Made by a program: the position numbers and the translations under genes
The notes under the pieces: model-generated
The model's database searches: none
Told to the model about the DNA's origin: nothing
The model's input: the letters and a program-made list of their open reading frames with translations, nothing else
From: an uncultured Nocardioides sp.
Lineage (GTDB): Bacteria > Actinomycetota > Actinomycetes > Propionibacteriales > Nocardioidaceae
Assembly: GCF_947488025.1 (NCBI RefSeq)
Contig: NZ_CANKYS010000001.1
Coordinates: 62,001 to 126,000 of the forward strand
Reading direction: 5' to 3'
DNA: 64,000 nucleotides
Part shown: positions 8,043 through 18,290 of the stretch, piece by piece
How positions within the stretch are numbered: position 1 is the stretch's first letter
Layout of the letters: every line of letters starts with the position of its first letter

Positions 8043-8545
8043 GACGGCTCCGGTCGGACCAGGCGGGCGGTGACGAGGAGCAGGGCGACGGTGGTCGCGG
8101 CAGCCGTGAGCCACAGCCACGACGGCGCCAGCCCCGGGTCCAGGCCGCGGACGGCGAGCCAGGCGACCGGCAGCGGGACGAGCGCCAGCACGCCGCGGGC
8201 GAGCCACAGCCGCGCCAGACGCGGGTCGACGGTGAGCGTCGACGGACCGTACGACGCCACGGTCGCGGCGAGGTGCGCGACGACGAGCAGCACGCCGACC
8301 ACCAGCAGCCGCCAGTCGACGACGTCGCGCACCGCCCACCAGCCGCCGACGAGCACGAGCGGGGCGACGCCCACGGGGTGGTCGGGGAGCCACGCCCACG
8401 CCGCTGCGGACACCACGACCCCGACGACCACCCACCCGTGCGGGACCTGCGGCAGCGCGAGCGCCAGCGCGGCGCAGGGCAGCACGAGCAGCAGCGCGCG
8501 CAGCGCGACGACGGGCACGGTGACCCCGGGACGCAGCAGGCGCAT
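8039..8545 (-). CDS. Integral membrane protein of the MoxR/DUF58 cluster
   Basis: A 168-residue protein with about five hydrophobic segments (for example VVALRALLLVLPCAALALALP, WVVVGVVVSAAAWAWLP and LLVVGVLLVVAHLAATVAS). I see no catalytic motif and recognise no family. The ATG touches the stop of the DUF58 gene (TGATG), so it is probably translated with it. Small multispanning proteins commonly accompany MoxR-DUF58 pairs, which points to a membrane part of that system; the role is inferred from context only. Confidence 0.75.
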   Translation of the reverse strand: MRLLRPGVTVPVVALRALLLVLPCAALALALPQVPHGWVVVGVVVSAAAWAWLPDHPVGVAPLVLVGGWWAVRDVVDWRLLVVGVLLVVAHLAATVASYGPSTLTVDPRLARLWLARGVLALVPLPVAWLAVRGLDPGLAPSWLWLTAAATTVALLLVTARLVRPEPS

Positions 8546-9821
8546 CACGTGCGCACCTTCGGCACCCGCTCGCGGCGCGCCAGCTGGTGGAGCACCGTGT
8601 CGAGCGTGCCGGGTCCTCGCCACGGCACGACGGGCGTCCCGAGCGCGGCCAGGTGGGCCAACCGGTCGTCGCGCTCGATCCGCCGCATCCGCGCGGCCAG
8701 GGTGGGCAGGGCGAGCCGGTCGGCACCCTCGGGGGCGTCCAGCGCGTCGCCGAGCGTGTCGATGACCACCACCGACGCTCCCCGGCGCTGCAGGCTGGCC
8801 GTCGCGGTGACGAGCGGCGTGAACAGCATGGGCGACAGGACGTGGACCACGCTGCCGGCGCCGGCCCCGAGGTCGAGCCGCTCCGGGGCGGTGCTGCGCG
8901 CCCCCGCCCGCACCCGGGCGAGCGTGCCGTGCAGCCGCTGGAGGTGGCGCGGACCGGACCCGAGCGGCACCCGCGCGGCGTCGCCGGCCACGACGAGCAG
9001 GCCGACCCGGTCGCCGGTGCGCACGTGGTGCTCGGCCAGCGCGGCTGCGGCGCGGACGGTCTGGTCGAGGGTGCTCGCGGCGCCGTCGATGCCGCCGGAG
9101 ACCCCGATGTCGCGCAGGCCGTCGACGACGAGCCACACGCCCGCGTCCTGCTCCGCGCGGGTGGTGATGACGTGGAGCTCGCCGGTGCGCAGCGACACCG
9201 GCCAGGTGATGCGCTTGAGGCGGTCGCCGGCGGCGAAGCGGCGGATGCCCTCGAGCTCGGTGCCGCTGCCCACCCGCCGGGACCGGTGCCGCCCGACCAG
9301 ACCGTCGGGCTGGGGCACCTCTGCGCGGGTGTCGTACGGCGCCCGCTGCGGCAGCACGACGAGGCCGTTCTCGGGGAGGTCGACCGGACCCCAGCGCCAT
9401 CCGGCCCACGCGCTGGTCAGGGCGACCCGTTCGGCGCCGACCGCGCGCCGGCCCCACCGGCGCGGGCTGAACTCGAGGCCGGGCAGGCCGTCGGCGACGA
9501 GCGAGCCCGCCGCCCCGTAGGTGGGGGAGGTGGCGACGTGGGCGGTCCGCGCGCCGACCCGCGTGACGTGCTCGACCCCGGTGAGGTCGTCGACGTCGAG
9601 GCGCGAGGTCGTGCCCTGCCCCTCGTGGAGGCGGCGGTGGTCGATGCGGGCCACGATCCGCGGGGCCTGCCGCGGTCGCGACGCGAGCCCGACCGCGGCC
9701 AGGACGACGAAGGGGGCGGCCAGCACCACCAGCACCTCCTGGCCCAGCACGATCCCGCCGGCGATGCCGCCGAGGGCGAGCAGGCAGGCCCGGACGAGCG
9801 CGGGGGTCGGCCGCCAGGAGG

Positions 9822-9825
<4 letters not shown>
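8545..9825 (-). CDS. DUF58 domain-containing protein
   Basis: A 426-residue protein. Residues 1-50 form two membrane segments. The DUF58 core has the hallmark GTELEGIRRFAAGDRLKRITWPVSLRTG segment (about residues 180-210), followed by a von Willebrand A-like region (VWLVVDG, later VVHVLSPM and SVVVIDTLG). Such proteins form a functional pair with the MoxR AAA+ ATPase and are thought to be its membrane client or adaptor. The GTG start overlaps the moxR stop (GTGA), so the two are translationally coupled. Confidence 0.87.
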
Positions 9826-10791
<966 letters not shown>

Positions 10792-10805
<14 letters not shown>

Positions 10806-11229
10806 GGACGTCCTCGATTCGGGTCAGGATGCGGTCGATGTCGGCCGGGGAGAGCCGGGAGGCGTCGGCGAGCTCGTGTTCGAGCGCGTAGGCGAGGTCG
10901 GGGTCGCGTTCGCGCGCGAGGGCGACCAGTCGGCGCGCCAGGGCATCGGAGGGCTGGTCGGCCTGCTGGTGGCTGGAGAGCACGCGCAGGTCGGAGGTGG
11001 CCTCGTCGACGCGGTCCGGCGGCGCCGGCAGACCCTGCTGCCACTGCGCGGCGGGTACGTCGACGGTGTCGAGGACGAGGAACGCCAGCGTCAGCACGAC
11101 GACCGACCACACGACGTACGGCAGAGGGCGCGGGTCCATGTCGAGCAGGACCGTGACGACGTAGCCGACGGCCGCCAGGGCGACGCCGCCGGCCAGTCGG
11201 CCGCGCCACCGCGCGGGGAGGTCGATCAT
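10792..11229 (-). CDS. Small membrane protein upstream of moxR
   Basis: A 145-residue protein with two N-terminal membrane spans (LAGGVALAAVGYVVTVLLDM and YVVWSVVVLTLAFLVLDTV), followed by a soluble acidic and Arg-rich C-terminal part (about 70 residues) with helix-forming character. No family recognised. It overlaps the DUF4129 gene by 4 bases (ATGA) and moxR by 14 bases, so it belongs to the same operon. Its job is presumably with the MoxR system; this is inference from position. Confidence 0.75.
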
Positions 11230-12017
11230 GTCCGGACCCCCAGGCTCTGCCTGATGCCGGCCAGGGCGGCGAGCGCCTCGGAGCGGTGGTCCTCGGTGAC
11301 CGCATGGTCGGAGAACCGGGCCTCGCGGTAGAGCTCGGCGAGCCGGTTCACCGGGCCGGCGTCTGCGTCGGCGAGGTCGAGGATGCGCAGCGCGTACTCC
11401 GACGACGTCTCCGACATGCGGCGCTCCACCCCCGCCCGCTCGCCCTGGACCTCGAAGCGGTGCCAGGCGGCGACGATGGCGTTGCGGGGGTCGCCCTCGC
11501 GCAGCAGCGTGTCCTGCTCGACGGCGTCCGCGGCCACCTGCTCCGCGACCCGGACCGGCTCGTCGAGCACGGCGAAGCCGATGTCCTCGCGCTCCTCGGT
11601 GCGGATGCGACGCGCCCGGACCTCCCGCAGGACGGCCGCGAGGAGCCACAGCAGGATCGCGGCGATCCCGGCGGCCATCGTCGCGAGCAGGACCCACATG
11701 AGGACCTTGGTCCACAGCGGCGGTGGCCGCTCGACGATCTCCTCCCCGCCCTCGGCGAACTCCAGGGGCGGGTCGCAGTAGGGCCGCTCGGCGACGTCGT
11801 CCGGGATCTCGACGGTGGTCGTGCCGTCGGCGTTCGTGGTCACCGGCAGCGGGATGCACGTCGGGGTGGTGGCGGTGGCCGGGCGCGGCCCCGGGCCGGT
11901 GAAGACCTCGTCGGGACCGAGCAGCGTCGCCCACGCGACCAGGACCATCAGCAGGCAGCTGCCGGCCACGGCGACGACGGCGCGCAGGCCGGGCGGCCAG
12001 TTCCCGAACGCACGCAT
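11226..12017 (-). CDS. DUF4129 domain membrane protein
   Basis: A 263-residue protein with a membrane span near the N-terminus (AVVAVAGSCLLMVLVAWATLL), an extracytoplasmic stretch of about 65 residues with two cysteines, a second span (KVLMWVLLATMAAGIAAILLWLLAA), and a C-terminal DUF4129 domain (AAWHRFEVQGERAGV to SEYALRIL and LYREARFS). DUF4129 proteins regularly accompany MoxR-DUF58 operons. It is the first gene of this minus-strand operon: TAGGGT stands 6 bases before the ATG and there is no ribosome binding site, suggesting a leaderless mRNA. Confidence 0.82.
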   Translation of the reverse strand: MRAFGNWPPGLRAVVAVAGSCLLMVLVAWATLLGPDEVFTGPGPRPATATTPTCIPLPVTTNADGTTTVEIPDDVAERPYCDPPLEFAEGGEEIVERPPPLWTKVLMWVLLATMAAGIAAILLWLLAAVLREVRARRIRTEEREDIGFAVLDEPVRVAEQVAADAVEQDTLLREGDPRNAIVAAWHRFEVQGERAGVERRMSETSSEYALRILDLADADAGPVNRLAELYREARFSDHAVTEDHRSEALAALAGIRQSLGVRT

Positions 12018-12023
12018 GGCGCG

Positions 12024-12029
12024 ACCCTA
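12024..12029 (-). promoter_or_regulatory. Putative -10 element of the MoxR cluster
   Basis: On the minus strand TAGGGT lies 6 bases upstream of the ATG at 12017, without a Shine-Dalgarno sequence between. It probably drives the seven-gene run down to the acyltransferase at 7027. Confidence 0.45.
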
Positions 12030-12082
12030 GGCGACGGGGTCACGCCATGCGAGGACGCGTGCGGGGTGGGACCGGGTGGGAC

Positions 12083-13291
12083 TCAGTACGCCGGCTGGCT
12101 GGGGTCGACCTGGCTGACCCACGCGACCACGCCGCCGCCGACGTGCACGGCGTCGGCGTAGCCGGCGCCCTTGACGATGGCGAGCACCTCGGCCGAGCGG
12201 ACGCCCGACTTGCAGTGCAGGACGATCGGCTTGTCGCTGGGCAGGTCGCCGAGGGCGTTGCCGTTGAGGAACTCGCCCTTGGGGACGAGGCGCGCGCCCG
12301 GGATGCGGTTGATCTCAAACTCGTTGGGCTCGCGGACGTCGATGAGGTCGAAGTCGCGGGTGCCCTCCTCGCGCTCCTTGAGCATCGCCTCGAGCTGGGT
12401 GACCGAGATGGTCGAGCCGGCGGCGGCCTCGGCGGCCTCGTCGGAGACGGCGCCGCAGAAGGCGTCGTAGTCGATGAGGCCGGTCACGGTCGGGTTCTCG
12501 CCGCACAGAGCGCAGCTGGGGTCCTTGCGGACCTTGAGCTTGCGCCACTCCAGCTCGAGGGCGTCGTAGATGACGAGCTTGCCGATGGCCGGGTCACCGA
12601 TGCCGGTGATCAGCTTGATCGCCTCGTTGACCTGGATGGAGCCGATGCTCGCGCACAGCACGCCCAGCACGCCGCCCTCGGCGCAGCTCGGGACCATGCC
12701 CGGCGGCGGGGGCTCGGGGTAGAGGCAGCGGTAGCACGGCGCGTCGTCGGTCAGGGTCGGGGCGAAGACGGACGCCTGGCCGTCGAAGCGGTAGATCGAG
12801 CCCCAGACGTAGGGGATCTTCAGGAAGTAGGCGGCGTCGTTGACCATGTAGCGGGTCGCGAAGTTGTCGGTGCCGTCGACGATCAGGTCGTAGCCCTCGA
12901 AGACCTGGAGCACGTTGTCGTTGTCAAGGCGCTCGTCGTGCACGACGACCTCGACGTAGGGGTTCACCTCGGCGATCGACTCCCGGGCGGACTCGGCCTT
13001 GGAGCGGCCGATGTCGGACATCCCGTGGATGATCTGGCGCTGCAGGTTGGACTCGTCGACCTCGTCGAACTCCGCGATCCCGAGCGTGCCGACGCCCGCC
13101 GCGGCGAGATACAGCAGGGCGGGCGAGCCGAGGCCGCCGGCGCCGATGACGAGCACCTTGGCGTTCTTCAGCCGCTTCTGTCCCGCCATGCCCACGTCGG
13201 GGATGATCAGGTGACGGCTGTAGCGGCGCACCTCGTCGGTGGTGAGCTCGGCGGCCGGCTCGACAAGCGCAGGCACTGCTTGCTGGGACAC
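12083..13291 (-). CDS. moeZ: Adenylyltransferase/sulfurtransferase MoeZ
   Basis: A 402-residue fusion of a ThiF/MoeB-type E1-like adenylyltransferase (about 1-275) and a C-terminal rhodanese domain (about 300-400). Seen are the nucleotide loop GAGGLGSP, the Arg-rich NLQRQIIH, zinc cysteine pairs CYRC and CALC, and the rhodanese active site HCKSGVRS with its persulfide cysteine. MoeZ activates and thiocarboxylates ubiquitin-like sulfur carrier proteins (MoaD, CysO, ThiS) for molybdopterin, cysteine or thiamine synthesis. Start: GTG at 13291 with AAGGAG 5 bases upstream. No sulfur-carrier gene is adjacent, which is normal for actinobacterial moeZ. Confidence 0.93.
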   Translation of the reverse strand: MSQQAVPALVEPAAELTTDEVRRYSRHLIIPDVGMAGQKRLKNAKVLVIGAGGLGSPALLYLAAAGVGTLGIAEFDEVDESNLQRQIIHGMSDIGRSKAESARESIAEVNPYVEVVVHDERLDNDNVLQVFEGYDLIVDGTDNFATRYMVNDAAYFLKIPYVWGSIYRFDGQASVFAPTLTDDAPCYRCLYPEPPPPGMVPSCAEGGVLGVLCASIGSIQVNEAIKLITGIGDPAIGKLVIYDALELEWRKLKVRKDPSCALCGENPTVTGLIDYDAFCGAVSDEAAEAAAGSTISVTQLEAMLKEREEGTRDFDLIDVREPNEFEINRIPGARLVPKGEFLNGNALGDLPSDKPIVLHCKSGVRSAEVLAIVKGAGYADAVHVGGGVVAWVSQVDPSQPAY

Positions 13292-13575
13292 GTCTTCTCC
13301 TTGACTCGGGTGTCGGTGCAACAGCACCGCCGTCGTCCATGTTCCCCGCGGGCCCCTGACGCGCCTGTCCGGTCCCGCGATGCGGACGCGGGCGCGCTGG
13401 CTGCCGACACCGCAGCATCTTCGGCCCCCGGGGTGGATTCAGAAGATTTTCCTTGCCACCGGGCGCCCCCTGCTGTGGAGTGACCCGTTGGTGACTCGTT
13501 CTGACCACCTCCGGGTGGCCCGTGCGGGTCATGTGCACCACCATCCCCCACCTCTCGGACCACGGAGAACTCCCT

Positions 13576-15855
13576 GTGAAGAAGACAACCCTGCCCGGCC
13601 TGATGGCCGGAACCGCGTGCCTGGCCCTGGGCCTCGCCGCCCTCCCCGCGGCTGCGGTTCCCTCCGACGGCGCCCCGGCGTCGTCGGAGCAGGTCCGCGC
13701 CAAGCCCGACAACCGGACGTCCCCGCAGATCAGGAAGCAGGCGCGCCTCAAGGCGAAGGCCCGCGCGATGGTCGAGAACGGCTCCGCGAAGGCACGCACC
13801 CTGGCCGACGGCAGCCAGGTCGTCGAGGTCGCCGAGGGCGAGTTCGTCGAGCTCGGCGAGACCGGCACCGACAAGATCTGGACGATCCTGTCGGAGTTCG
13901 GCACGCAGGGCACGAAGAAGCTCGGTCTCACGCCCGGTCCCGCCCACAACGAGATCCCGAAGCCCGACCGCCTGAAGGACAACTCCACCACGTGGGAGCC
14001 CGACTACGGCAAGGCCTACTACGACGAGCTCTTCAACGGCTCGGGCGAGTCGATGAAGAACTTCTACGAGGCGCAGTCCAACGGCGCCTACAGCGTCGAC
14101 ATGATCACCGAGGACTGGGTCACCGTCCCGGGCAACGCGTCGACGTACGGCGACAACGCGGTCGAGGACGACGGCGGCGCGTGGTCCTTCATCAACGACA
14201 CGGCCGACGCCTGGGCGACCTCGTCCGGCAAGAGCACCGCGGAGCTCAACGACTACCTGTCGCAGTTCGACGTGTGGGACCGCTACGACTTCGACGAGGA
14301 CGGCAACTTCGACGAGGCCGACGGCTACATCGACCGCTTCCAGGCCGTCCACGCCGGCGAGGGCGAGGAGGCCGGCGCCGACCCCGACGCCATCTGGTCC
14401 CACCGCTGGTACGCCTACCCGACGACCGCCGGCTCCGAGGGCCCGTCCGTCGACGGCAAGCCCAACCTCAACGGCGGCGCGCGGATCGGCGACTCGAACT
14501 ACTTCATCGGTGACTACACGGTCGAGCCCGAGAACGGCGGCCTCGGCGTCTTCGCGCACGAGTACGGCCACGACCTCGGCCTGCCCGACTTCTACGACAC
14601 CAACGGTGGCGACAACGGCACCTCGTTCTGGACCACCATGTCCTCGGGCTCCTGGCTCGGCCACGGTGGCGCCGACGAGGGCATCGGCACCCAGCCCGGC
14701 AGCTTCGGGCCGGAGGAGAAGCTCTTCCTCGGCTGGCTGAAGTACGCCGAGGTGGACAAGGGCGCCGGCACGCAGGGCATCCCGCTCAGCCCGTCGGAGA
14801 AGCAGGTCGACGGCGCCTACCAGGCCGTCAAGGTGAACCTCAAGGACGTCACCACCACCCGGGCCCAGGTCGACATCCCCGGTGGTGACTACGCCTGGTG
14901 GTCCGGTCGCGGCGACGACCTGCGCAACACGCTGACCCGTGACGTGGCGAAGGCAGGCTCCGTCACCGTCACGGCCGACGCCTGGTACCAGATCGAGAAG
15001 GGCTACGACTTCCTCTACGGCCAGTACTCCGTCGACGACGGCGAGACCTGGACGACCGTCGGGCAGCCGCTCACCGGCGACAAGGCGCGTTGGGGCGGCC
15101 TCCGCTTCTCCTACAAGCCGGGCGGCAAGGCCTCGAAGTTCCGGTTCCGCTACGCCACGGACGGCGGCGTGAACGAGACGGGCGCCTTCCTGGACAACAT
15201 CGCCGTCAAGGCCGACAAGACGACGTTCACCGACGATGTCGAGACCGAGGCGACGCCGGCGTGGGTCGCCAAGGGCTGGAGGCGCTCGACCGGCACGGAG
15301 ACGCTGACCGACAACCGCTACTACCTCATCGAGAACAGGCAGTACGTCGGCTACGACGCCACCCTGGCGCAGGGCCCGTACAACTTCTCCGAGGCCGTCA
15401 CCCGGCCCAACTGGGTGGAGTTCTTCACGTTCCAGGACGGCATGCTCGTGTGGCTCGTCGACCCGACCGCGGCCGACAACAACACCTCGGTGCACCCGGG
15501 CTCCGGGTACGCCCTGCCGGTCGACGCGACGCCGAACTCGTTCACCTACAGCGACCGCACGAGCCCGACCAACCGGCGTGAGCCGTTCGACGCCACCTTC
15601 GGCCTCGACGTCATCGACCGGACGTGCCTGCACAAGCAGGTGGCCGCCGACAACGCTGACGGCTACACGACGCTGGAGACCTGCTCGGGCGGCGTCCCCC
15701 AGCAGGCGACCTTCGACGACACGCTGGTCTCGACGTACTACGACGAGGCCGACAACCCGCAGAACTCGGTGAAGGTCGCCGGGGAGGGCGTGAAGGCGAC
15801 CGTCAGGAGCGTGGACGGCACCAGCCGCAACATGCTCGTCGACGTCACCTACTGA
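13576..15855 (+). CDS. Secreted M6 family metallopeptidase (immune inhibitor A-like)
   Basis: A 759-residue exported zinc protease. A signal peptide covers about residues 1-30 (KK, hydrophobic stretch, LPAAAVPS). A charged propeptide-like region follows, then the M6 catalytic domain with the zinc motif HEYGHDLGLPD (H328, E329, H332 and D338). The C-terminal half (about 430-560) resembles the VEG/MAM-like module of immune inhibitor A (ITVTAD-like strand, DGETWTTVG). The family degrades host or environmental proteins. Start: GTG with GGAG about 9 bases upstream, preferred over the far upstream ATG because it gives a clean signal peptide. A strong terminator follows. Confidence 0.9.
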   Translation: MKKTTLPGLMAGTACLALGLAALPAAAVPSDGAPASSEQVRAKPDNRTSPQIRKQARLKAKARAMVENGSAKARTLADGSQVVEVAEGEFVELGETGTDKIWTILSEFGTQGTKKLGLTPGPAHNEIPKPDRLKDNSTTWEPDYGKAYYDELFNGSGESMKNFYEAQSNGAYSVDMITEDWVTVPGNASTYGDNAVEDDGGAWSFINDTADAWATSSGKSTAELNDYLSQFDVWDRYDFDEDGNFDEADGYIDRFQAVHAGEGEEAGADPDAIWSHRWYAYPTTAGSEGPSVDGKPNLNGGARIGDSNYFIGDYTVEPENGGLGVFAHEYGHDLGLPDFYDTNGGDNGTSFWTTMSSGSWLGHGGADEGIGTQPGSFGPEEKLFLGWLKYAEVDKGAGTQGIPLSPSEKQVDGAYQAVKVNLKDVTTTRAQVDIPGGDYAWWSGRGDDLRNTLTRDVAKAGSVTVTADAWYQIEKGYDFLYGQYSVDDGETWTTVGQPLTGDKARWGGLRFSYKPGGKASKFRFRYATDGGVNETGAFLDNIAVKADKTTFTDDVETEATPAWVAKGWRRSTGTETLTDNRYYLIENRQYVGYDATLAQGPYNFSEAVTRPNWVEFFTFQDGMLVWLVDPTAADNNTSVHPGSGYALPVDATPNSFTYSDRTSPTNRREPFDATFGLDVIDRTCLHKQVAADNADGYTTLETCSGGVPQQATFDDTLVSTYYDEADNPQNSVKVAGEGVKATVRSVDGTSRNMLVDVTY

Positions 15856-15870
15856 GCGACACCACGACAC

Positions 15871-15909
15871 GCGAGGAGGGGCCCCGGGACACCCGGGGTC
15901 CCTCCTCGC
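15871..15909 (+). terminator. Terminator hairpin after the M6 peptidase
   Basis: An 18-base stem (GCGAGGAGGGGCCCCGGG against CCCGGGGTCCCTCCTCGC, one G-T pair) with a 3-base loop, starting 15 bases after the stop codon. There is no T-tract. Confidence 0.75.
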
Positions 15910-16011
15910 ACGTCCGGCTGCCGATAGGCTCGCCGTGGCCTACCCGGCAGTACCTTCCGGCCGCACGGCCATCGCCCCTCGGCAACACCCCCCGGCAAGC
16001 AGGAGCACGAC

Positions 16012-16662
16012 GTGACCGCAGGCAGCACCGACACCACGTCCGACGGCGTCAACCCCCGACCGCGCGGCGGCCGGATGCCGCGGCGCGAGCGTCGCGTGCA
16101 GCTGCTCGAGTCCGCGCTCGAGGTCTTCGTGGCGCAGGGCTACCACGCTGCCGCGATGGACGACATCGCCGACCGGGCCGGGGTGTCCAAGCCGGTGCTC
16201 TACCAGCACTTCCCGGGCAAGCTCGACCTCTACCTCGCCCTGCTCGACACCTCGTGCGACCTGATCATCGACAACTGCCGCGAAGCGCTCGCCTCCACCA
16301 ACGACAACCGGGACCGCGTCACGGCGACGATGAAGGTCTTCTACAGCTACGTCGCGTCCGAGGAGGGCGCGTTCCGGCTGGTCTTCGAGTCCGACCTCAC
16401 CAGCGAGCCCGACGTGCGCGAGCGCGTGGACCGGGTGACCACCGAGTGCGCGTCGATGATCGCCGACGTGATCCGCACCGACACCGGCCTGCCCGACGAG
16501 GCCTCGGAGCTGCTCGCGGTGTCGCTGGTGGGAATGGCCCAGGTGTCCGCGCGGTTCTGGCTCGCGGGCGGCGGGCAGATCGCCCAGGACGACGCCGCCG
16601 ACCTCATCGCCGGCCTGGCCTGGCGCGGCATCCGGGGCTACCCGATGACCGACGACCACTGA
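16012..16662 (+). CDS. TetR family transcriptional regulator
   Basis: A 216-residue regulator. The N-terminal TetR helix-turn-helix is seen at about residues 28-74 (RVQLLESALEVFVAQGYHAAAMDDIADRAGVS... LYQHFPGK); the rest is a ligand-binding and dimer domain of helices. GTG start with AGGAG 7 bases upstream. It is followed by the DUF3107 gene 64 bases downstream in the same direction. This TetR-DUF3107 pairing is common in actinobacteria and may reflect a shared stress response, but the ligand and targets are not known. Confidence 0.9.
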   Translation: MTAGSTDTTSDGVNPRPRGGRMPRRERRVQLLESALEVFVAQGYHAAAMDDIADRAGVSKPVLYQHFPGKLDLYLALLDTSCDLIIDNCREALASTNDNRDRVTATMKVFYSYVASEEGAFRLVFESDLTSEPDVRERVDRVTTECASMIADVIRTDTGLPDEASELLAVSLVGMAQVSARFWLAGGGQIAQDDAADLIAGLAWRGIRGYPMTDDH

Positions 16663-16726
16663 CCGGTGACCACTGACCCGGCATCATCAAGACGTACCCC
16701 CAACCCCTGAGCTGAGGAGCAACATC

Positions 16727-16945
16727 GTGGAGGTCAAGATCGGCGTGCAGCACGCGCAGCGCGAGCTGGTGCTCGACACCGACAGCACGCCCGAGGACAT
16801 CGAGGCCCGCCTGACCGAGGCGCTGGGCGGCAACGGCGTGCTCCGGCTCGCCGACACCAAGGGCCGCTCGGTCGTCGTGCCTGCCGACAAGATCGCCTAC
16901 ATCGAGCTCGGTTCCCCGACCGCCAGCACCGTCGGCTTCCGCTGA
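16727..16945 (+). CDS. DUF3107 domain protein
   Basis: A 72-residue protein matching the actinobacterial DUF3107 family: MEVKIGVQHAQRELVLDT at the start, GGNGVLRLADTKGRSVVVPADKIAYIELG in the centre. It is small, soluble and predicted to be mostly beta. GTG start preceded by GAGGAG at a normal distance. The function is unknown; it is conserved next to TetR and DEAD-box helicase genes in relatives. Confidence 0.88.
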   Translation: MEVKIGVQHAQRELVLDTDSTPEDIEARLTEALGGNGVLRLADTKGRSVVVPADKIAYIELGSPTASTVGFR

Positions 16946-17089
16946 CGCCTCACCACCCGGGGTGATGACACCCCCTCCCTAGGGGCGCGCGGTGATTGAT
17001 ACCGGGTCCTGTGGGGAACATGATGGAGAAGCCGGCACACACTGCCGGCACTACCGTCACGAGCTCGTGGCAAAGAAAGGTGGCCCATC

Positions 17090-17374
17090 ATGGTCGTAGA
17101 TCTCATCGTCCTCCTCATCATCGGCGCGATCATCGGACTGCTCGGCAAGCTCGTCGCACCGGGCGACAAGGACAACATCCCCATCTGGCTCACGATCCTC
17201 TGCGGCATCGGCGGCGTGCTGCTGGGCTACTGGATCTACTCCCTCTTCGGCGGCGACGGCTCGGGCGGCATCGACTGGGTCCGCTGGATCGTCGCGATCC
17301 TGACGGCGGCCGTCCTGGTCGTCATCGCCTCGACGGTGACCGGCCGCAACACCGGCAGCCGCTCGCGGCTCTGA
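17090..17374 (+). CDS. GlsB/YeaQ/YmgE family stress-response membrane protein
   Basis: A 94-residue membrane protein with three hydrophobic segments (LIVLLIIGAIIGLLGKLVAPG, the span around ILCGIGGVLLGYWIYSLFGG, and WIVAILTAAVLVVIASTV). GIIGLLGKL-like and GGVLLGYW glycine motifs are those of the transglycosylase-associated (YeaQ) family. These proteins are induced in general stress and stationary phase. An AAAGG ribosome binding site precedes the ATG. A bidirectional terminator follows. Confidence 0.88.
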   Translation: MVVDLIVLLIIGAIIGLLGKLVAPGDKDNIPIWLTILCGIGGVLLGYWIYSLFGGDGSGGIDWVRWIVAILTAAVLVVIASTVTGRNTGSRSRL

Positions 17375-17392
17375 TAGACCCGCACGACAGCA

Positions 17393-17425
17393 CGAGGCCC
17401 CGCATCCGACGGATGCGGGGCCTCG
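17393..17425. terminator. Bidirectional terminator hairpin
   Basis: Perfect 15-base inverted repeat CGAGGCCCCGCATCC / GGATGCGGGGCCTCG with a 3-base loop, between the convergent stress-membrane-protein and ferritin-like genes. Confidence 0.8.
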
Positions 17426-17459
17426 TCACGTCCCGGCGGACGCGAGCGGGCGACCCGCC

Positions 17460-18134
17460 TCAGGCCTCCAGCCCGAGCTCGGCCATCCGGGCCGCGTGCA
17501 GCTCGGTCAGCCGGGTGAACATGCGACCCAGCGCGGCCAGGTCGAGGCCCGGGCGGTCCACTCCCCCGGCCAGCAGCGCCGTGAGGGAGTCGCGGTCGCC
17601 GGCGACGCGCTGCGCCTGGGTGAGGGCCTCCCCCATCAGCCGACGGCCCCACAGCGCCAGTCGGCCGCCCAGGCGGTGGTCCTCGGCGATCCCGGTGCGT
17701 ACGCGCTCGACGATGAACGCCGTCTGCCCGGTGTCCTCGAGCGAGCTGATGATGACCTCGCGGGTCTCGGCGTCGAGGTAGGCCGCGATCTCACGGTAGA
17801 AGTCGGCGGCGAGCCCGTCCCCGACGTAGGCCTTGATCAGGCCCTCGTAGTAGTCCGAGGGCGCCGTGTGGGCGTGGAAGCTGTCGAAGCTGGGGCGGAA
17901 GGCCTGCATGGCCTCGGCCGGGTCGGCGCCGAGCTGCTCGAGCCGCTCGACCAGCTTCTGCAGGTGCCCGAACTCGGCGGTGGCCATCGCGCCGATCGCG
18001 ATCTTGTCGTCGATCCCGGGCGCCATCTTGGCGTCCTCGACGAGGCGCTCGAACGCCGACAGCTCGCCGTAGGCGATGGCCCCGAGGAGGTCGACTGCGG
18101 CACGGCGGTAGTCCTCGTCGGGCGATTCCGTCAT
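17460..18134 (-). CDS. Ferritin-like fold protein (MiaE_2-like)
   Basis: A 224-residue all-helical protein. E23 in AIAYGELSAFERL, then ATAEFGHLQKL and a later YREIAAYLDAETREVIISSLED segment give the spaced Glu and His residues of a ferritin-like four-helix diiron bundle. It resembles the actinobacterial family classed with tRNA-(ms2io6A)-hydroxylase MiaE. Whether it modifies tRNA is not shown. It is divergent from a DEAD-box helicase, an arrangement widespread in actinobacteria. Probable leaderless start: TAGGCT 6 bases before the ATG. Confidence 0.8.
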   Translation of the reverse strand: MTESPDEDYRRAAVDLLGAIAYGELSAFERLVEDAKMAPGIDDKIAIGAMATAEFGHLQKLVERLEQLGADPAEAMQAFRPSFDSFHAHTAPSDYYEGLIKAYVGDGLAADFYREIAAYLDAETREVIISSLEDTGQTAFIVERVRTGIAEDHRLGGRLALWGRRLMGEALTQAQRVAGDRDSLTALLAGGVDRPGLDLAALGRMFTRLTELHAARMAELGLEA

Positions 18135-18140
18135 GTTCGC

Positions 18141-18146
18141 AGCCTA
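18141..18146 (-). promoter_or_regulatory. Putative -10 element of the ferritin-like gene
   Basis: Minus-strand TAGGCT, 6 bases before the ATG at 18134, no ribosome binding site. Confidence 0.45.
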
Positions 18147-18290
18147 GCGATAGCATCATGGTGACCGAGCCGCCGACGCATCAGCCGGTGGCCGCCTGTA
18201 TGTGCGCGGTCGGCACTTGCCCGCAGGGGCTCTCGAGTGGGCTGACCGCATACGCGTGGGACAACCCGACTCATCAGAGAGCGACACTTC